Assembly: GCF_003044935.1 (NCBI RefSeq)
Contig: NZ_POXP01000002.1
Location: 248,001-312,000 of the forward strand
DNA length: 64,000 bases
Source of the DNA: Neisseria subflava
GTDB lineage: Bacteria > Pseudomonadota > Gammaproteobacteria > Burkholderiales > Neisseriaceae
Direction: 5' to 3'
In this document: one piece after another, positions 9,364-18,120 of the stretch
Layout: every line of letters begins with the position of its first letter
How positions within the stretch are numbered: the first letter of the stretch is position 1
Program-made: the position numbers and the translations under genes
The notes under the pieces: model-generated
The model's database searches: none
Told to the model about the DNA's origin: nothing
The model's input: only the letters and a program-made list of their open reading frames with translations

Positions 9364-9807
9364 ATGTCAATCGCTTCAGAATTTAAAGAATTTATTATGC
9401 GTGGCAACGTTGTCGACCTCGCAGTCGGTATGGTTGTCGGTACAGCATTCAGCGGCATCGTCAAATCATTGGTTGACGATATAATCATGCCTCCTATCGG
9501 TCTGCTGATCGGCGGCGTTGATTTCTCCAACCTGTTCATTACCCTGAAAGACGGCGCACAAGCCGCTCCTGCTGAAGGTTACGCCAACCTGGCAGCCGCT
9601 CAAGCAGCCGGTGCCGTTACCCTGAACATCGGTCTGTTCATCAACACTGTGATCAGCTTCCTGATCGTTGCCGCTGCCATCTTCTGCGTGGTTAAAGCCA
9701 TCAACTCTGTGAAAAAAACCGAAGCTCCTGCTGAAGAAGCACCGGCAGAGCCTAGCGAAGAAGTTCTGTTGTTGCGCGAAATCCGTGACTCTTTGAACAA
9801 AAAATAA
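9364..9807 (+). CDS. mscL: Large-conductance mechanosensitive channel MscL
   Basis: MscL forms a pentameric channel that opens under membrane tension to release solutes on osmotic downshock. The 147-residue protein has the N-terminal amphipathic helix ([18 protein letters not shown]), the pore helix TM1 with [14 protein letters not shown] and the following [10 protein letters not shown] periplasmic loop, TM2 around residues 85-110 and a cytoplasmic helix with an Ala/Pro/Glu-rich linker follow. Single-gene unit. Confidence 0.97.
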   Translation: MSIASEFKEFIMRGNVVDLAVGMVVGTAFSGIVKSLVDDIIMPPIGLLIGGVDFSNLFITLKDGAQAAPAEGYANLAAAQAAGAVTLNIGLFINTVISFLIVAAAIFCVVKAINSVKKTEAPAEEAPAEPSEEVLLLREIRDSLNKK

Positions 9808-9837
9808 TCATAATACCCAAACATATACACACAAACC

Positions 9838-9870
9838 AAGGCCGTCTGAAACCATTTCAGACGGCCTTTT
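9838..9870 (+). terminator. DUS-pair terminator of mscL
   Basis: AAGGCCGTCTGAAA-CCA-TTTCAGACGGCCTTTT, a compact hairpin with a T run. Confidence 0.85.
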
Positions 9871-10017
9871 CTCATACTAATCTGGTATAACCTTTAAGTC
9901 CTTCCCATTAAAAGAATAACGCCCTTCCCTTTCTCAGCAAGTTATTCTGCTTTTTTAACCATGAAGCAACCCTCATAGCAAACACAAAGCAAATGAGCAG
10001 TGCATCTCCTTGCTAAT

Positions 10018-10051
10018 AAAAAAGCCCGATGCGTTCAACATCGGGCTTTTA
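10018..10051 (-). terminator. Rho-independent terminator of rne
   Basis: AAAAGCCCGATG and its complement flank a short loop. Read leftward the stem ends in a run of T. It lies 16 bp beyond the rne stop codon. Confidence 0.85.
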
Positions 10052-10066
10052 ACTGGAAAACCAATC

Positions 10067-12952
10067 TTAGTCTTTGCGTGTTTCCACCAAAATCATTTCG
10101 ACTGCTACGTCTTCCACTTCTACTTTAGGCACATCCGAACGGCGTGTTTTAGCAACCGGTTCTGGTTGTGGCTGCGCGGAAAAAGCGGCAACGGCTTGCG
10201 GATCGGTTTCAACGAAGATCAAATCGCCTAAGCTCTCAGGTACAACGATTGCGACAGGCGCTGCTTCAGCGACGGCTTCAGTTTGTGTGGCAACAGCTTC
10301 GGCTGGTGCTTCAACCGGTGCAACAGTAGCCGTTGCTTTCGGAGACAATACCGCAGAAATAGCTTCTTTGACGTTGTTGACCGCAGATGCAAGCAGGGCT
10401 TGTTCGGCATCAGCGCCTTCAGTTTGCGCTACGGCAGGCTCGTCTTCGCTTTCAATGGCAAATACGAATGGCTCTGCGCTGGTAACTTCAGGCTCGGATA
10501 CCACAATCACCAGCGGCTCGGCTTGGTCGCTTTCAGAAGACAACGTCGCATTTGCAGCTTCAACCGTTTCGTTCAAACCCAAAACATGCGCTACGGCAAA
10601 GAGGACTTTGTCGGCGGTATCGGTAATGTTCAGGTATTGCTCGATTTTTGCTGAAGACGGGATATTGCGTTTTTTGCTGTTGGAACGGCGGTCGTTTCGG
10701 TTGTTACGCTGACGGTTGTTGCGGTCGCGTCCTTGACGGCCATTGTTTTTCACGCCCTCTTCGTTGCGAGCGTTGTCGTCCGCTTCGACTTGTGCCTGTT
10801 CGCCATCGGTTTGAACGTTCACGTCCTCAACACGGTTTTCCGCAGATTGATGACGGTTGCGCTCGTTACGGCCGTTATTGCGGCGGCGTTTATTGCCGTT
10901 TTGTTCCGCTTGGTTTTCAGACGGCATCTCAGCCAGTGCAGCCACTTCTTGAACGTTTACGTCCTCAACCACTTCCTCAACACGGTTGCGCTCGTTGTTG
11001 CGATCATCGCGGCGGTTGTTGTTACGGTTGCGGTTGCGGCGGCTGTCTTTACGCTCGTCGTTGCGGCTTTCGCTTGATTTGTTTTCTTCAAACTTGCTGT
11101 CGGCAGCTTCGGCATTCACTTCGCGCACTTCGACTTTGCTGCCGTCGTGTTTGTTGTTGCGGCGTGGATTTTGACGGCGGCTGTTTGAACGGCGGTTACT
11201 GTTTTGGCTGCGGTTGGTTGTAGTGCGTTTTTCGGCAGGCTCTTGAGCAACTGCGGCAGGTGCAGGCTCACCGCCGAAAATGCGTTTCAACCAAGCTTTG
11301 AAGCTGTCCCACCAAGAGGCTTTTTTCTCAGGGGCGACAGTCGGTGCAGGCTGTGTATGGCGCACGCCTTTGACAGCTGGCTCAGGACGGGAAGCTTTGG
11401 CTTTTTCGCTGCCAAAAGGTTTGGCGGATTCGTCTTCTTCCGGCTCAGCGACGCGTTTGTAGCTCGGTTCGCCGTCTTCTTCTACGTCATCGATGCGGAT
11501 GCGGTTGATTTCGTAATGCGGATTTTCCAAGTGGATATTTGGAATCAGGACGACGTTCACATCCAAGCGCTCTTCCATCGCAAACAGCTCGGCGCGTTTT
11601 TCGTTCAACAGGAAGGTGGCAACATCGACAGGCACTTGTGCGTGTACTTCGCCGGTGTTGTCTTTCATTGCTTCTTCTTGAATGATGCGCAAAACGTGCA
11701 GGGCGGTGGATTCGATGCCGCGGATGACGCCTGTACCGGCACAGCGCGGACACGCAACATGGCTGCTTTCGCCCAGAGCCGGTTTCAAACGTTGGCGGCT
11801 CAACTCCAAAAGGCCGAACCGCGAAAGTTTGCCCATTTGCACGCGGGCGCGGTCTTTTTTGAGCGCGTCGCGCAGGACGTTTTCAACATCGCGTTGGTGT
11901 TTCGGATTTTCCATGTCGATGAAGTCGATGACGACCAAACCGCCCAAGTCACGCAGGCGCATTTGACGGGCAACCTCTTCGGCGGCTTCCATATTAGTTT
12001 TAAACGCAGTGTCTTCAATGTCAGAGCCTCGTGTGGCACGCGCAGAGTTGACGTCGATGGAAACCAAGGCTTCGGTGTGGTCGATCACAATCGCGCCGCC
12101 TGACGGCAGGCTGACACTGCGTGAGAACGCACTTTCGATTTGGTGTTCGATTTGGAAACGGGAGAACAGCGGCGTGTGGTCTTGATAGAGTTTCAGACGG
12201 CCTACATTGCTCGGCATGACATAGCTCATGAACTCGGCAACTTGGTCGTAAACTTCTTGATTATCCACCAGAATCTCGCCGATGTCGGGACGGAAATAGT
12301 CGCGAATCGCACGAATCAGCAGCGAGCTTTCCATAAAGAGAAGGTAAGGGTCATGATGCGCTTTGCCTGCTTCTTCAATGGCTTGCCAGAGTTGCTTGAG
12401 GTAATTTAAGTCCCATTCCAACTCTTCCGCGCTGCGGCCGATGCCGGCTGTACGGGCAATGATGCTCATGCCGCTTGGAATGTCGAGTTCGGCCATGGCG
12501 GCTTTCAACTCTTGACGCTCTTCGCCTTCGATACGGCGGGATACGCCGCCGCCACGCGGGTTGTTCGGCATCAATACCAAATAGCGGCCGGCCAGGCTGA
12601 TGAACGTGGTCAGTGCCGCGCCTTTGTTGCCTCGCTCGTCTTTTTCGACTTGGACGATGACTTCCATGCCCTCTTTGAGCACGTCCTGAATACGCGCCCT
12701 GCCGCCTTCGTAGTCGCGGAAATATGAACGCGATACTTCCTTAAACGGCAAAAAGCCGTGGCGGTCGGTTCCGTAATCGACGAAACACGCTTCCAGCGAC
12801 GGCTCGATGCGGGTAATGATACCTTTGTAGATATTGCCTTTACGCTGTTCTTTGCCCAGCGTTTCGATGTCCAAGTCCAAAAGGTTTTGGCCATCGACAA
12901 TGGCAACGCGCAGCTCTTCGGCCTGCGTTGCGTTGAATAACATTCTTTTCAT
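10067..12952 (-). CDS. rne: Ribonuclease E
   Basis: This endoribonuclease governs mRNA decay and rRNA/tRNA processing. I place the start at 12952 (MKRMLFNATQ, matching the family start) because a good GAGGTGAC ribosome site precedes it. A longer frame to 13024 exists but starts within the leader. The product has 961 residues. Residues 1-500 form the catalytic core: an S1 domain near 40-120, RNase H-like and DNase I-like parts with VVIDFIDME and the zinc link CPRCAGTG. The rest is disordered, very rich in Arg and Asn, with repeated RVE(E/D)VxxDVNVQ blocks, then an acidic Ala/Val/Glu tail: the degradosome scaffold. Confidence 0.95.
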   Translation of the reverse strand: MKRMLFNATQAEELRVAIVDGQNLLDLDIETLGKEQRKGNIYKGIITRIEPSLEACFVDYGTDRHGFLPFKEVSRSYFRDYEGGRARIQDVLKEGMEVIVQVEKDERGNKGAALTTFISLAGRYLVLMPNNPRGGGVSRRIEGEERQELKAAMAELDIPSGMSIIARTAGIGRSAEELEWDLNYLKQLWQAIEEAGKAHHDPYLLFMESSLLIRAIRDYFRPDIGEILVDNQEVYDQVAEFMSYVMPSNVGRLKLYQDHTPLFSRFQIEHQIESAFSRSVSLPSGGAIVIDHTEALVSIDVNSARATRGSDIEDTAFKTNMEAAEEVARQMRLRDLGGLVVIDFIDMENPKHQRDVENVLRDALKKDRARVQMGKLSRFGLLELSRQRLKPALGESSHVACPRCAGTGVIRGIESTALHVLRIIQEEAMKDNTGEVHAQVPVDVATFLLNEKRAELFAMEERLDVNVVLIPNIHLENPHYEINRIRIDDVEEDGEPSYKRVAEPEEDESAKPFGSEKAKASRPEPAVKGVRHTQPAPTVAPEKKASWWDSFKAWLKRIFGGEPAPAAVAQEPAEKRTTTNRSQNSNRRSNSRRQNPRRNNKHDGSKVEVREVNAEAADSKFEENKSSESRNDERKDSRRNRNRNNNRRDDRNNERNRVEEVVEDVNVQEVAALAEMPSENQAEQNGNKRRRNNGRNERNRHQSAENRVEDVNVQTDGEQAQVEADDNARNEEGVKNNGRQGRDRNNRQRNNRNDRRSNSKKRNIPSSAKIEQYLNITDTADKVLFAVAHVLGLNETVEAANATLSSESDQAEPLVIVVSEPEVTSAEPFVFAIESEDEPAVAQTEGADAEQALLASAVNNVKEAISAVLSPKATATVAPVEAPAEAVATQTEAVAEAAPVAIVVPESLGDLIFVETDPQAVAAFSAQPQPEPVAKTRRSDVPKVEVEDVAVEMILVETRKD

Positions 12953-13467
12953 AGTCACCTCGTGAACAGCGGCCGTTTGATTTGTGAATATCTTTTTCAG
13001 ACGGCCTGTCTGTCCGGTTGGCACTCTTCAAAGGCAAGATGGGAAAATCCCCGTGTAACCAGTATTTGATTTGAAATCCGCAAGGTTGCATGCTTGAGCT
13101 CAAGCCATGTGCGGACGGATTCGGATAAAGAAGGAAATAAAGAACAATGCGGCGGAAAGGTTGATGGTTCCGCTGCCGTCCGAATGCTGATGCTTCGGAC
13201 AAAATTAAGGCAGCCTACATCTTCTTATTATCGTAGCGCCGGTAATTTCGGACGGTGCTGCGCGGACTGCGTCTTACGCCCGGCCGGACGGCAGGTTCAA
13301 TTCAAACTTAATTACGGGATTGCGTTTGCCGGCTTTGAACAAACACAAGGAAATGCTTTGCGGAGTGCGTTTTTAATATAAAATCTCGTTTTAACAATAA
13401 ATCCGTTTCAGACGGCCTGCGACGGCAGGTTCGGGGCCCGAAACGGACGTTTGGGATTATAGAGAAA
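12953..13467. other. 515-bp divergent intergenic region, rne leader and rluC promoter side
   Basis: No gene is seen. A long rne 5' leader is likely, since rne of other proteobacteria is autoregulated through a long leader; that is an inference. A GATAAT-like -10 for leftward transcription lies at 13233-13228. Uptake sequences occur near 12998 and 13408, both in the TTCAGACGGCCT direction. Rightward, AATATAAAAT near 13375 could be the rluC -10. None of these promoters has a convincing -35. Confidence 0.45.
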
Positions 13468-14454
13468 ATGCACGCAATACGCAAAGATTCAGTCAGCCTG
13501 ATTGCCGTTGCCGAACACGAGGAAGGCCAACGCCTTGATAACTATCTGATAAAAATCCTCAAAGGCGTCCCGAAAAGCCATATCCACCGCATTATCCGCG
13601 CCGGAGAAGTGCGGCTGAACAAAAAACGCTGCAAACCCGACAACCGCATTCAGGCAGGCGATACCGTCCGCATTCCGCCGATACGCATCGCCGAAAAACA
13701 AAGGCCGTCTGAAAGCCAGGCCGCGCCTGCGCGCGAATTTGACATCGTTTACGAAGACGATGCGCTTTTGGTCATCAACAAACCGTCCGGCGTTGCCGTC
13801 CACGGCGGCAGCGGCGTGAGCTTTGGCGTCATCGAACAAATCCGCCGCGCCCGTCCCGAAGCGCGTTATCTCGAACTCGTCCACCGCCTTGACAAAGACA
13901 CCAGCGGCCTTTTGATGATAGCCAAAAAACGCAGCGCCTTGGTGAAACTGCACGAAGCCATCCGCAACGACCATCCGAAAAAAATCTATCTCGCACTGGG
14001 TGTCGGCAAGCTGCCAAACGACCGATTCCACGTCAAGCTCCCCCTGTTCAAATACACCGGCGCACAAGGCGAAAAAATGGTGCGCGTCAGCGAAGACGGT
14101 CAATCCGCCCACACCATCTTCCGCGTGTTAAACCGTTTTTCAGACGGCCTTTTGCACCAAGTCGGCCTATCCGACCTGACCTTTGTCGAAGCCACCCTAA
14201 AAACCGGCCGCACCCACCAAATCCGCGTCCACCTGCAATCGCAAGACTGCCCCATTGCCGGCGACGAACGCTACGGCGACTATCAGGCCAACAAACGCCT
14301 GCAGAAACTCGGTTTGAAAAGAATGTTCCTGCACGCCTCCGAGCTGCACCTCACCCATCCGCTGACCGGCGAAAAACTGATCCTGAAAGCCTCCCTGCCG
14401 CAAGAATTGGCGCAATTCGTTGTAATGTTGGAAAATCAGGAAAAGGCCGTCTGA
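13468..14454 (+). CDS. rluC: 23S rRNA pseudouridine synthase RluC
   Basis: This RluA-family enzyme isomerises uridines in 23S rRNA (positions 955, 2504 and 2580 in E. coli). The 328-residue protein has an N-terminal S4 RNA-binding domain (residues ~20-80, QRLDNYLIKILKGVPKSHIHR) and the catalytic motif HRLDKDTSGLL with Asp142. The stop codon TGA is part of an uptake sequence: the last codons AAG GCC GTC TGA A are AGGCCGTCTGAA. The HAD phosphatase gene follows after 10 bp, so the two are one operon. Confidence 0.93.
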   Translation: MHAIRKDSVSLIAVAEHEEGQRLDNYLIKILKGVPKSHIHRIIRAGEVRLNKKRCKPDNRIQAGDTVRIPPIRIAEKQRPSESQAAPAREFDIVYEDDALLVINKPSGVAVHGGSGVSFGVIEQIRRARPEARYLELVHRLDKDTSGLLMIAKKRSALVKLHEAIRNDHPKKIYLALGVGKLPNDRFHVKLPLFKYTGAQGEKMVRVSEDGQSAHTIFRVLNRFSDGLLHQVGLSDLTFVEATLKTGRTHQIRVHLQSQDCPIAGDERYGDYQANKRLQKLGLKRMFLHASELHLTHPLTGEKLILKASLPQELAQFVVMLENQEKAV

Positions 14455-14464
14455 AAGGAAATCC

Positions 14465-15115
14465 ATGAAACCCAAACTCATCATTTTCGACTGGGACGGC
14501 ACGCTTGCCGACACCACCAACCCCATCATCCACACCTTCCAGCAAAGCTTTGCCGATTGCGGCCTACCCGTTCCCGAAGCCGACCAAATCCGCCCGCTCA
14601 TCGGATACAGCCTCTCCGGCATCATTCGCCGCCTTGCCCACAACGTCAGCGAACACGTTCAGGAAACCCTGATTGAGACCTATGCCGCGCACTACCTCAA
14701 TCCCAACAATCACAACATGACCCTGTTCCCCGAGGCCCTGCCCTGCCTGCAACGCTTGAAGCAACAAGGCTATTGGCTTGCCGTAGCGACCGGCAAAGGC
14801 CGCAGCGGACTGGATAGGTCCATCGAGCAAACCGGCACCCAAGCCTTCTGGCTGGAAACCGCCTGCGCTAGCGAATATCCGTCAAAACCCGCGCCCGACA
14901 TGGTACTTGCCCTCTGCGACCGACTGGGGGTTGAACCGGAAGAGGCCGTCGTCATCGGCGACACCACCCATGACCTAGAAATGGCCGCCAACGCCAAAAT
15001 CCGCGCCATCGCAGTCACCACCGGCGCACATACTGCCAAACAGCTTTCCTCCATGCCCCATGTCGCCATGCTCAACAGCTTGGCCGAATTGCCTGACGTA
15101 TTGGAAACCTTATAA
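14465..15115 (+). CDS. HAD-IA family phosphatase, phosphoglycolate phosphatase-like
   Basis: This 216-residue soluble HAD hydrolase has all four motifs: DWDGTLADT (motif I, nucleophile Asp9), VATGK (motif II), the Lys of SKPAPD (motif III) and GDTTHDLEMA (motif IV). A helical cap lies at residues ~20-85. It is related to Gph/PGPase-type enzymes and to the HAD proteins often found next to rluC. The true substrate cannot be deduced. It is coupled to rluC with 10 bp between. Confidence 0.85.
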   Translation: MKPKLIIFDWDGTLADTTNPIIHTFQQSFADCGLPVPEADQIRPLIGYSLSGIIRRLAHNVSEHVQETLIETYAAHYLNPNNHNMTLFPEALPCLQRLKQQGYWLAVATGKGRSGLDRSIEQTGTQAFWLETACASEYPSKPAPDMVLALCDRLGVEPEEAVVIGDTTHDLEMAANAKIRAIAVTTGAHTAKQLSSMPHVAMLNSLAELPDVLETL

Positions 15116-15170
15116 ATGACAGCGTGCGTCAACTGACAAAGATTTAGATAACTAACAAATTGGACTTGAA

Positions 15171-15698
15171 ATGAAAAAATTGCTTTTTGTGTTATTGGGA
15201 CTGGCAAGCCTTAATGTTTACGCCAATGGTTGCGGTGGAGAATACCAACCTGCGACTGGAACCTGCCGTATTATTGATAGCTCTGGCCGACAGATTCTAT
15301 ATAACGTTGGAAGACCCCAATCTTCCAATAACGGTTCCACTCAACCCAAAATTATCAATATTGATGTTCCTTCAAAATACGGTGCTTGGGCATTTAATCC
15401 TAAAACTGGTATTGCAGGTGGCGCACTTGATATGAATTCTCGTGAGGAAGCAGAAAGAGAAGCCATTAAAACCTGTGAGCGAGGAGGTAAAAATAAACCA
15501 TGTAAGATAGGTGTTCGGGTACGGAATGGTTGTATTGCCGTTGCTCAAGGTAAATTGGGAGAAAAAGTAAAAACTTTCTATGGAATGGAACGTTTCCCCG
15601 GTGACGCCGAGCCATCTGCCTTGAGAAAATGTCAAGCATCTGGAAGCTCTCAATGTACTATTGTTGCTAACGAAGGTTGCTCATTGCCTAAATTCTAA
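15171..15698 (+). CDS. Secreted DUF4189 protein
   Basis: A 175-residue protein with a clear signal peptide (MKKLLFVLLGLASLNVYA, cleavage before NGCGG). The mature part has eight cysteines and the DUF4189 pattern: YGAWAFNPKTG, then a run of alternating Ala/Glu helices ending CERGGKNKPCKIG and NGCIAVAQG, and CTIVANEGC near the end. It is more A/T rich than rluC before it. DUF4189 proteins are exported, disulfide-rich and of unknown function. Confidence 0.75.
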   Translation: MKKLLFVLLGLASLNVYANGCGGEYQPATGTCRIIDSSGRQILYNVGRPQSSNNGSTQPKIINIDVPSKYGAWAFNPKTGIAGGALDMNSREEAEREAIKTCERGGKNKPCKIGVRVRNGCIAVAQGKLGEKVKTFYGMERFPGDAEPSALRKCQASGSSQCTIVANEGCSLPKF

Positions 15699-15768
15699 TA
15701 GAAATAGACCAAAGGCCGTCTGAAACGTAAACAAACATTAAATAAATAAGCATTTCCTAGGAACACCC

Positions 15769-16407
15769 ATGGCACTCCAATTTGAAATCAACGCCGTTAC
15801 CCCCTTCCGTCAAAACTGCACGCTGATTTGGGATGACGAAACCAAAGAAGCCGTTTTGACCGATGTCGGCGGCGACGTCCCTTATTTATTGCAACAAGTC
15901 CAAGAAAAAGGCCTCAAGCTGACTGCCATTTGGCTGACCCACGGCCATCTTGACCACGCAGGCGGCGTGGTTGAGCTTTTAAAAACCTGCGACGTACCCG
16001 TTCTCGGCCCGCACAAAGACGACGAATTCCTGCTCCAAACCCTTCCGCAAACAACGGCGCAATACGGCTTCCCCGTTTCTCCGTCATTCACGCCGACGCG
16101 CTGGCTGGAAGAAGGGGAAACGCTCAAGGTCGGCAACCATAGTTTCCAAGTCCTCCACATTCCCGGCCACACCCCCGGCCAAGTCGTTTTTTACAACGCC
16201 GAAAACGGTCTTTTAGTCGCAGGCGATGTTTTATTTTATGAAACCGTTGGTCGCACAGATTTTCCGCGCGGCAATCATGATGACCTCATAAACAATATCT
16301 GCGCTAAACTATTAACCCTGCCCGAAACCACGCAAGTTATAGCCGGACACGGCCGCATGACCAGCATCGGGCATGAGAAAAGGTACAATCCGTTTCTGGT
16401 TCGTTAA
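15769..16407 (+). CDS. Metallo-beta-lactamase-fold hydrolase, glyoxalase II-like
   Basis: A 212-residue cytoplasmic protein with the binuclear metal motif THGHLDHAGG near residue 57, the third-strand His in HIPGHTPGQVVFY, Asp in VAGDVLFYETVGRTDFP and the final His in VIAGHGRMT. It lacks the C-terminal substrate domain of true GloB and matches the shorter YcbL-like group. It probably hydrolyses a thioester, but the substrate is unknown. A DUS precedes it. Confidence 0.85.
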   Translation: MALQFEINAVTPFRQNCTLIWDDETKEAVLTDVGGDVPYLLQQVQEKGLKLTAIWLTHGHLDHAGGVVELLKTCDVPVLGPHKDDEFLLQTLPQTTAQYGFPVSPSFTPTRWLEEGETLKVGNHSFQVLHIPGHTPGQVVFYNAENGLLVAGDVLFYETVGRTDFPRGNHDDLINNICAKLLTLPETTQVIAGHGRMTSIGHEKRYNPFLVR

Positions 16408-16866
16408 TATGAATGTTGTATAAAGCCAACATTCTGGCATACGCAAATTATGCGTATAAAGGAAAACTGGCATACAATTTGCAGGGATAATACCCGAAAG
16501 ATTAAGTACCTAATCTCCGGCAAATGCCAAAAAGAACTAAAGCACAAAGATAACAAGGTATTACGCAATACAACCTGATTTATCGAAAACCGGACATCTC
16601 TAAACCCCAAGCCTTACTCGCAGTGAAATTGTTACAAAGTGACAATAAATGTCAGTCAGGCCGTCTGAACGGTTCTGCCGATTCAGGCGGATACAACGGA
16701 GATGAGGCGCAATGCCCTGCCGGAATGTGCCGATGTTCTGTTTGTCAAACCGTCGGGTACATCTTTAAGAAGCACAACATTATTTGGGTAAACCGGCAAA
16801 CTCGCTGCCGGCACTAACAGGCCGTCTGAAAAGTTCGGCCGGTAAAATCAATAAAAGGATTATCAA
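16408..16866. other. 459-bp intergenic region before the BamE-like lipoprotein gene
   Basis: No credible gene. Visible structure: a dyad CATACGCA-AAT-TATGCGTA near 16438-16457, the run TTGTTACAAAGTGACAA near 16628, a small CCGGCAAACTCGCTGCCGG hairpin near 16792, and uptake sequences near 16659 and 16820. The length and the dyads leave room for a regulatory RNA or a regulated promoter; I cannot show either. Confidence 0.4.
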
Positions 16867-17382
16867 ATGAAAAAAATCGCAAAAGTGGGCTTCGTCCTGC
16901 TGGCTACCGGCCTGCTGGCCGCCTGTGCTACTAAGAGCAAAATCACTCCTGAAGGCACTACAGACGAGCCACGCTTCCCTAAACCTTACTCCCTGACCTT
17001 CAACAAAGACCGTGGCACATTCCCGACTTTTGACGAGCTGGATCAAATGCGTCCTGGCCTGACCAAAGACGACATCTACAAAATCCTCGGCCGTCCTCAC
17101 TACGACGAAGGCATGGTTGGCGTGCGTGAATGGGACTACCTGTTCCACTTCTACACCCCAGGCGTAGGTGTTGACCCTGAAAACACTTCCGGCGTTGAAG
17201 GCATCACTACTTGCCAATACAAAGTGATCTTCGACAAAGACAAATTTGCACGCAGCTTCTTCTGGAATCCAGTATTCCCTAAAGATGCTGTATGTCCTCC
17301 TCCAGCACCTACACCTAAACAAGAGCCTCAAGTGATCATCCGCGAGATCATTAAAGAAGCTCCTCAACGCATCCGTCAATAA
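16867..17382 (+). CDS. BamE/SmpA-OmlA domain lipoprotein
   Basis: A 171-residue outer-membrane lipoprotein candidate. The signal peptide ends in the lipobox LLAAC (Cys20). The central part (residues ~45-110) matches the SmpA/OmlA fold: FDELDQMRPGLTKDDIYKILG-RPHY, the element shared by BamE and OsmE. After it comes a Pro-rich stretch and an amphipathic C-terminus. It may be a BamE paralogue rather than BamE itself, because it is longer and carries a Pro-rich tail. The next gene starts 8 bp after its stop. Confidence 0.75.
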   Translation: MKKIAKVGFVLLATGLLAACATKSKITPEGTTDEPRFPKPYSLTFNKDRGTFPTFDELDQMRPGLTKDDIYKILGRPHYDEGMVGVREWDYLFHFYTPGVGVDPENTSGVEGITTCQYKVIFDKDKFARSFFWNPVFPKDAVCPPPAPTPKQEPQVIIREIIKEAPQRIRQ

Positions 17383-17390
17383 GGACAAAT

Positions 17391-17819
17391 TTGAAACGGA
17401 TCCTATTAGGTATAGCCTTGGCAGCAGGCCTGAACTCTTTGGCCACTGCCGATGCTGTCAGCGACTATATCCAACGCAAAAAAGTTGTGGTCAATACAGC
17501 TAAGGCAGAGCTTTGCTTTGCCGATGACGGTCAGTGCCATCCGGTACTGATTGGCAAGACCACTCCGAAAGGCAAATTCAATATGACGCCGATGATGACC
17601 AGCAAACCGGGTTACGGTGGCGAAGTTATCGGTTTCAAAGAAGAAAATGACTTTCTGTTTGCGTTACACAGGGTATGGACGCTCAAGCCGCAGGAAAGAC
17701 GCATGGAACGCATCGCTTCTCCTCATGTGGCCGACCGCATCATAACCAATGGTTGTATCAACGTACAAAATAATGTGTACGAAAAACTGCGTCAGTATTT
17801 CATTCTGGAAATCATCTGA
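17391..17819 (+). CDS. Secreted L,D-transpeptidase-like (YkuD-related) small protein
   Basis: A 142-residue protein with a signal peptide (MKRILLGIALAAGLNSLATA). The start is TTG at 17391, chosen because AAGGAC lies correctly upstream and the signal peptide begins there. The mature part has TTPKGKF (as in YkuD TPxGxF), an ALHRVW block and the ending NGCINV, which fits the catalytic HxxxS-x-GCI(R/N)(M/V) Cys region. A serine near the Cys is replaced by Asn. It could be a peptidoglycan cross-linking enzyme or an inactive relative. It overlaps functionally with the lipoprotein gene 8 bp upstream. Confidence 0.65.
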   Translation: MKRILLGIALAAGLNSLATADAVSDYIQRKKVVVNTAKAELCFADDGQCHPVLIGKTTPKGKFNMTPMMTSKPGYGGEVIGFKEENDFLFALHRVWTLKPQERRMERIASPHVADRIITNGCINVQNNVYEKLRQYFILEII

Positions 17820-17835
17820 TGTAAGTCAGTCAAAC

Positions 17836-17867
17836 AAAGGCCGTCTGAAACTTTTCAGACGGCCTTT
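17836..17867 (+). terminator. DUS-pair terminator of lipoprotein-transpeptidase operon
   Basis: AAAGGCCGTCTGAAA-C-TTTTCAGACGGCCTTT followed by CTT; compact stem with 4-base loop. Confidence 0.8.
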
Positions 17868-18018
17868 CTTCTCAAACGAAAATTCAACGGCAATTTGCTT
17901 GCTCCGTCAGTACCAAACGAAGAATATTTAACCGCTTCATCCTCAATTCATCCTCAAACCATATCACTTTTTACCATATCCAAAGAACCAACGGTTATTT
18001 ATGCCGTTTCTAGCCCAA

Positions 18019-18027
18019 TGCTAGAAT
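18019..18027 (+). promoter_or_regulatory. Candidate extended -10 upstream of MFS gene
   Basis: TGCTAGAAT resembles an extended -10 and lies about 95 bp before the MFS start, in the otherwise empty 300-bp gap 17820-18120. No good -35 is seen. Confidence 0.35.
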
Positions 18028-18120
18028 CGCGCGTTTATATATCGGCTCGCCGAGAAATCAAATAAATAATATAGTGGCAGGAGTAGCTTTTATTCTCTGC
18101 CCCTTACACACACAAACATC

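Noticed and set aside
11204-12103. 299-residue open frame antisense to rne
   Set aside because: Opposite strand of the conserved RNase E catalytic core.
16404-16610. 68-residue leftward frame between the hydrolase gene and the lipoprotein gene
   Set aside because: Starts without a ribosome site, overlaps the end of the hydrolase gene and has no plausible signal or domain.
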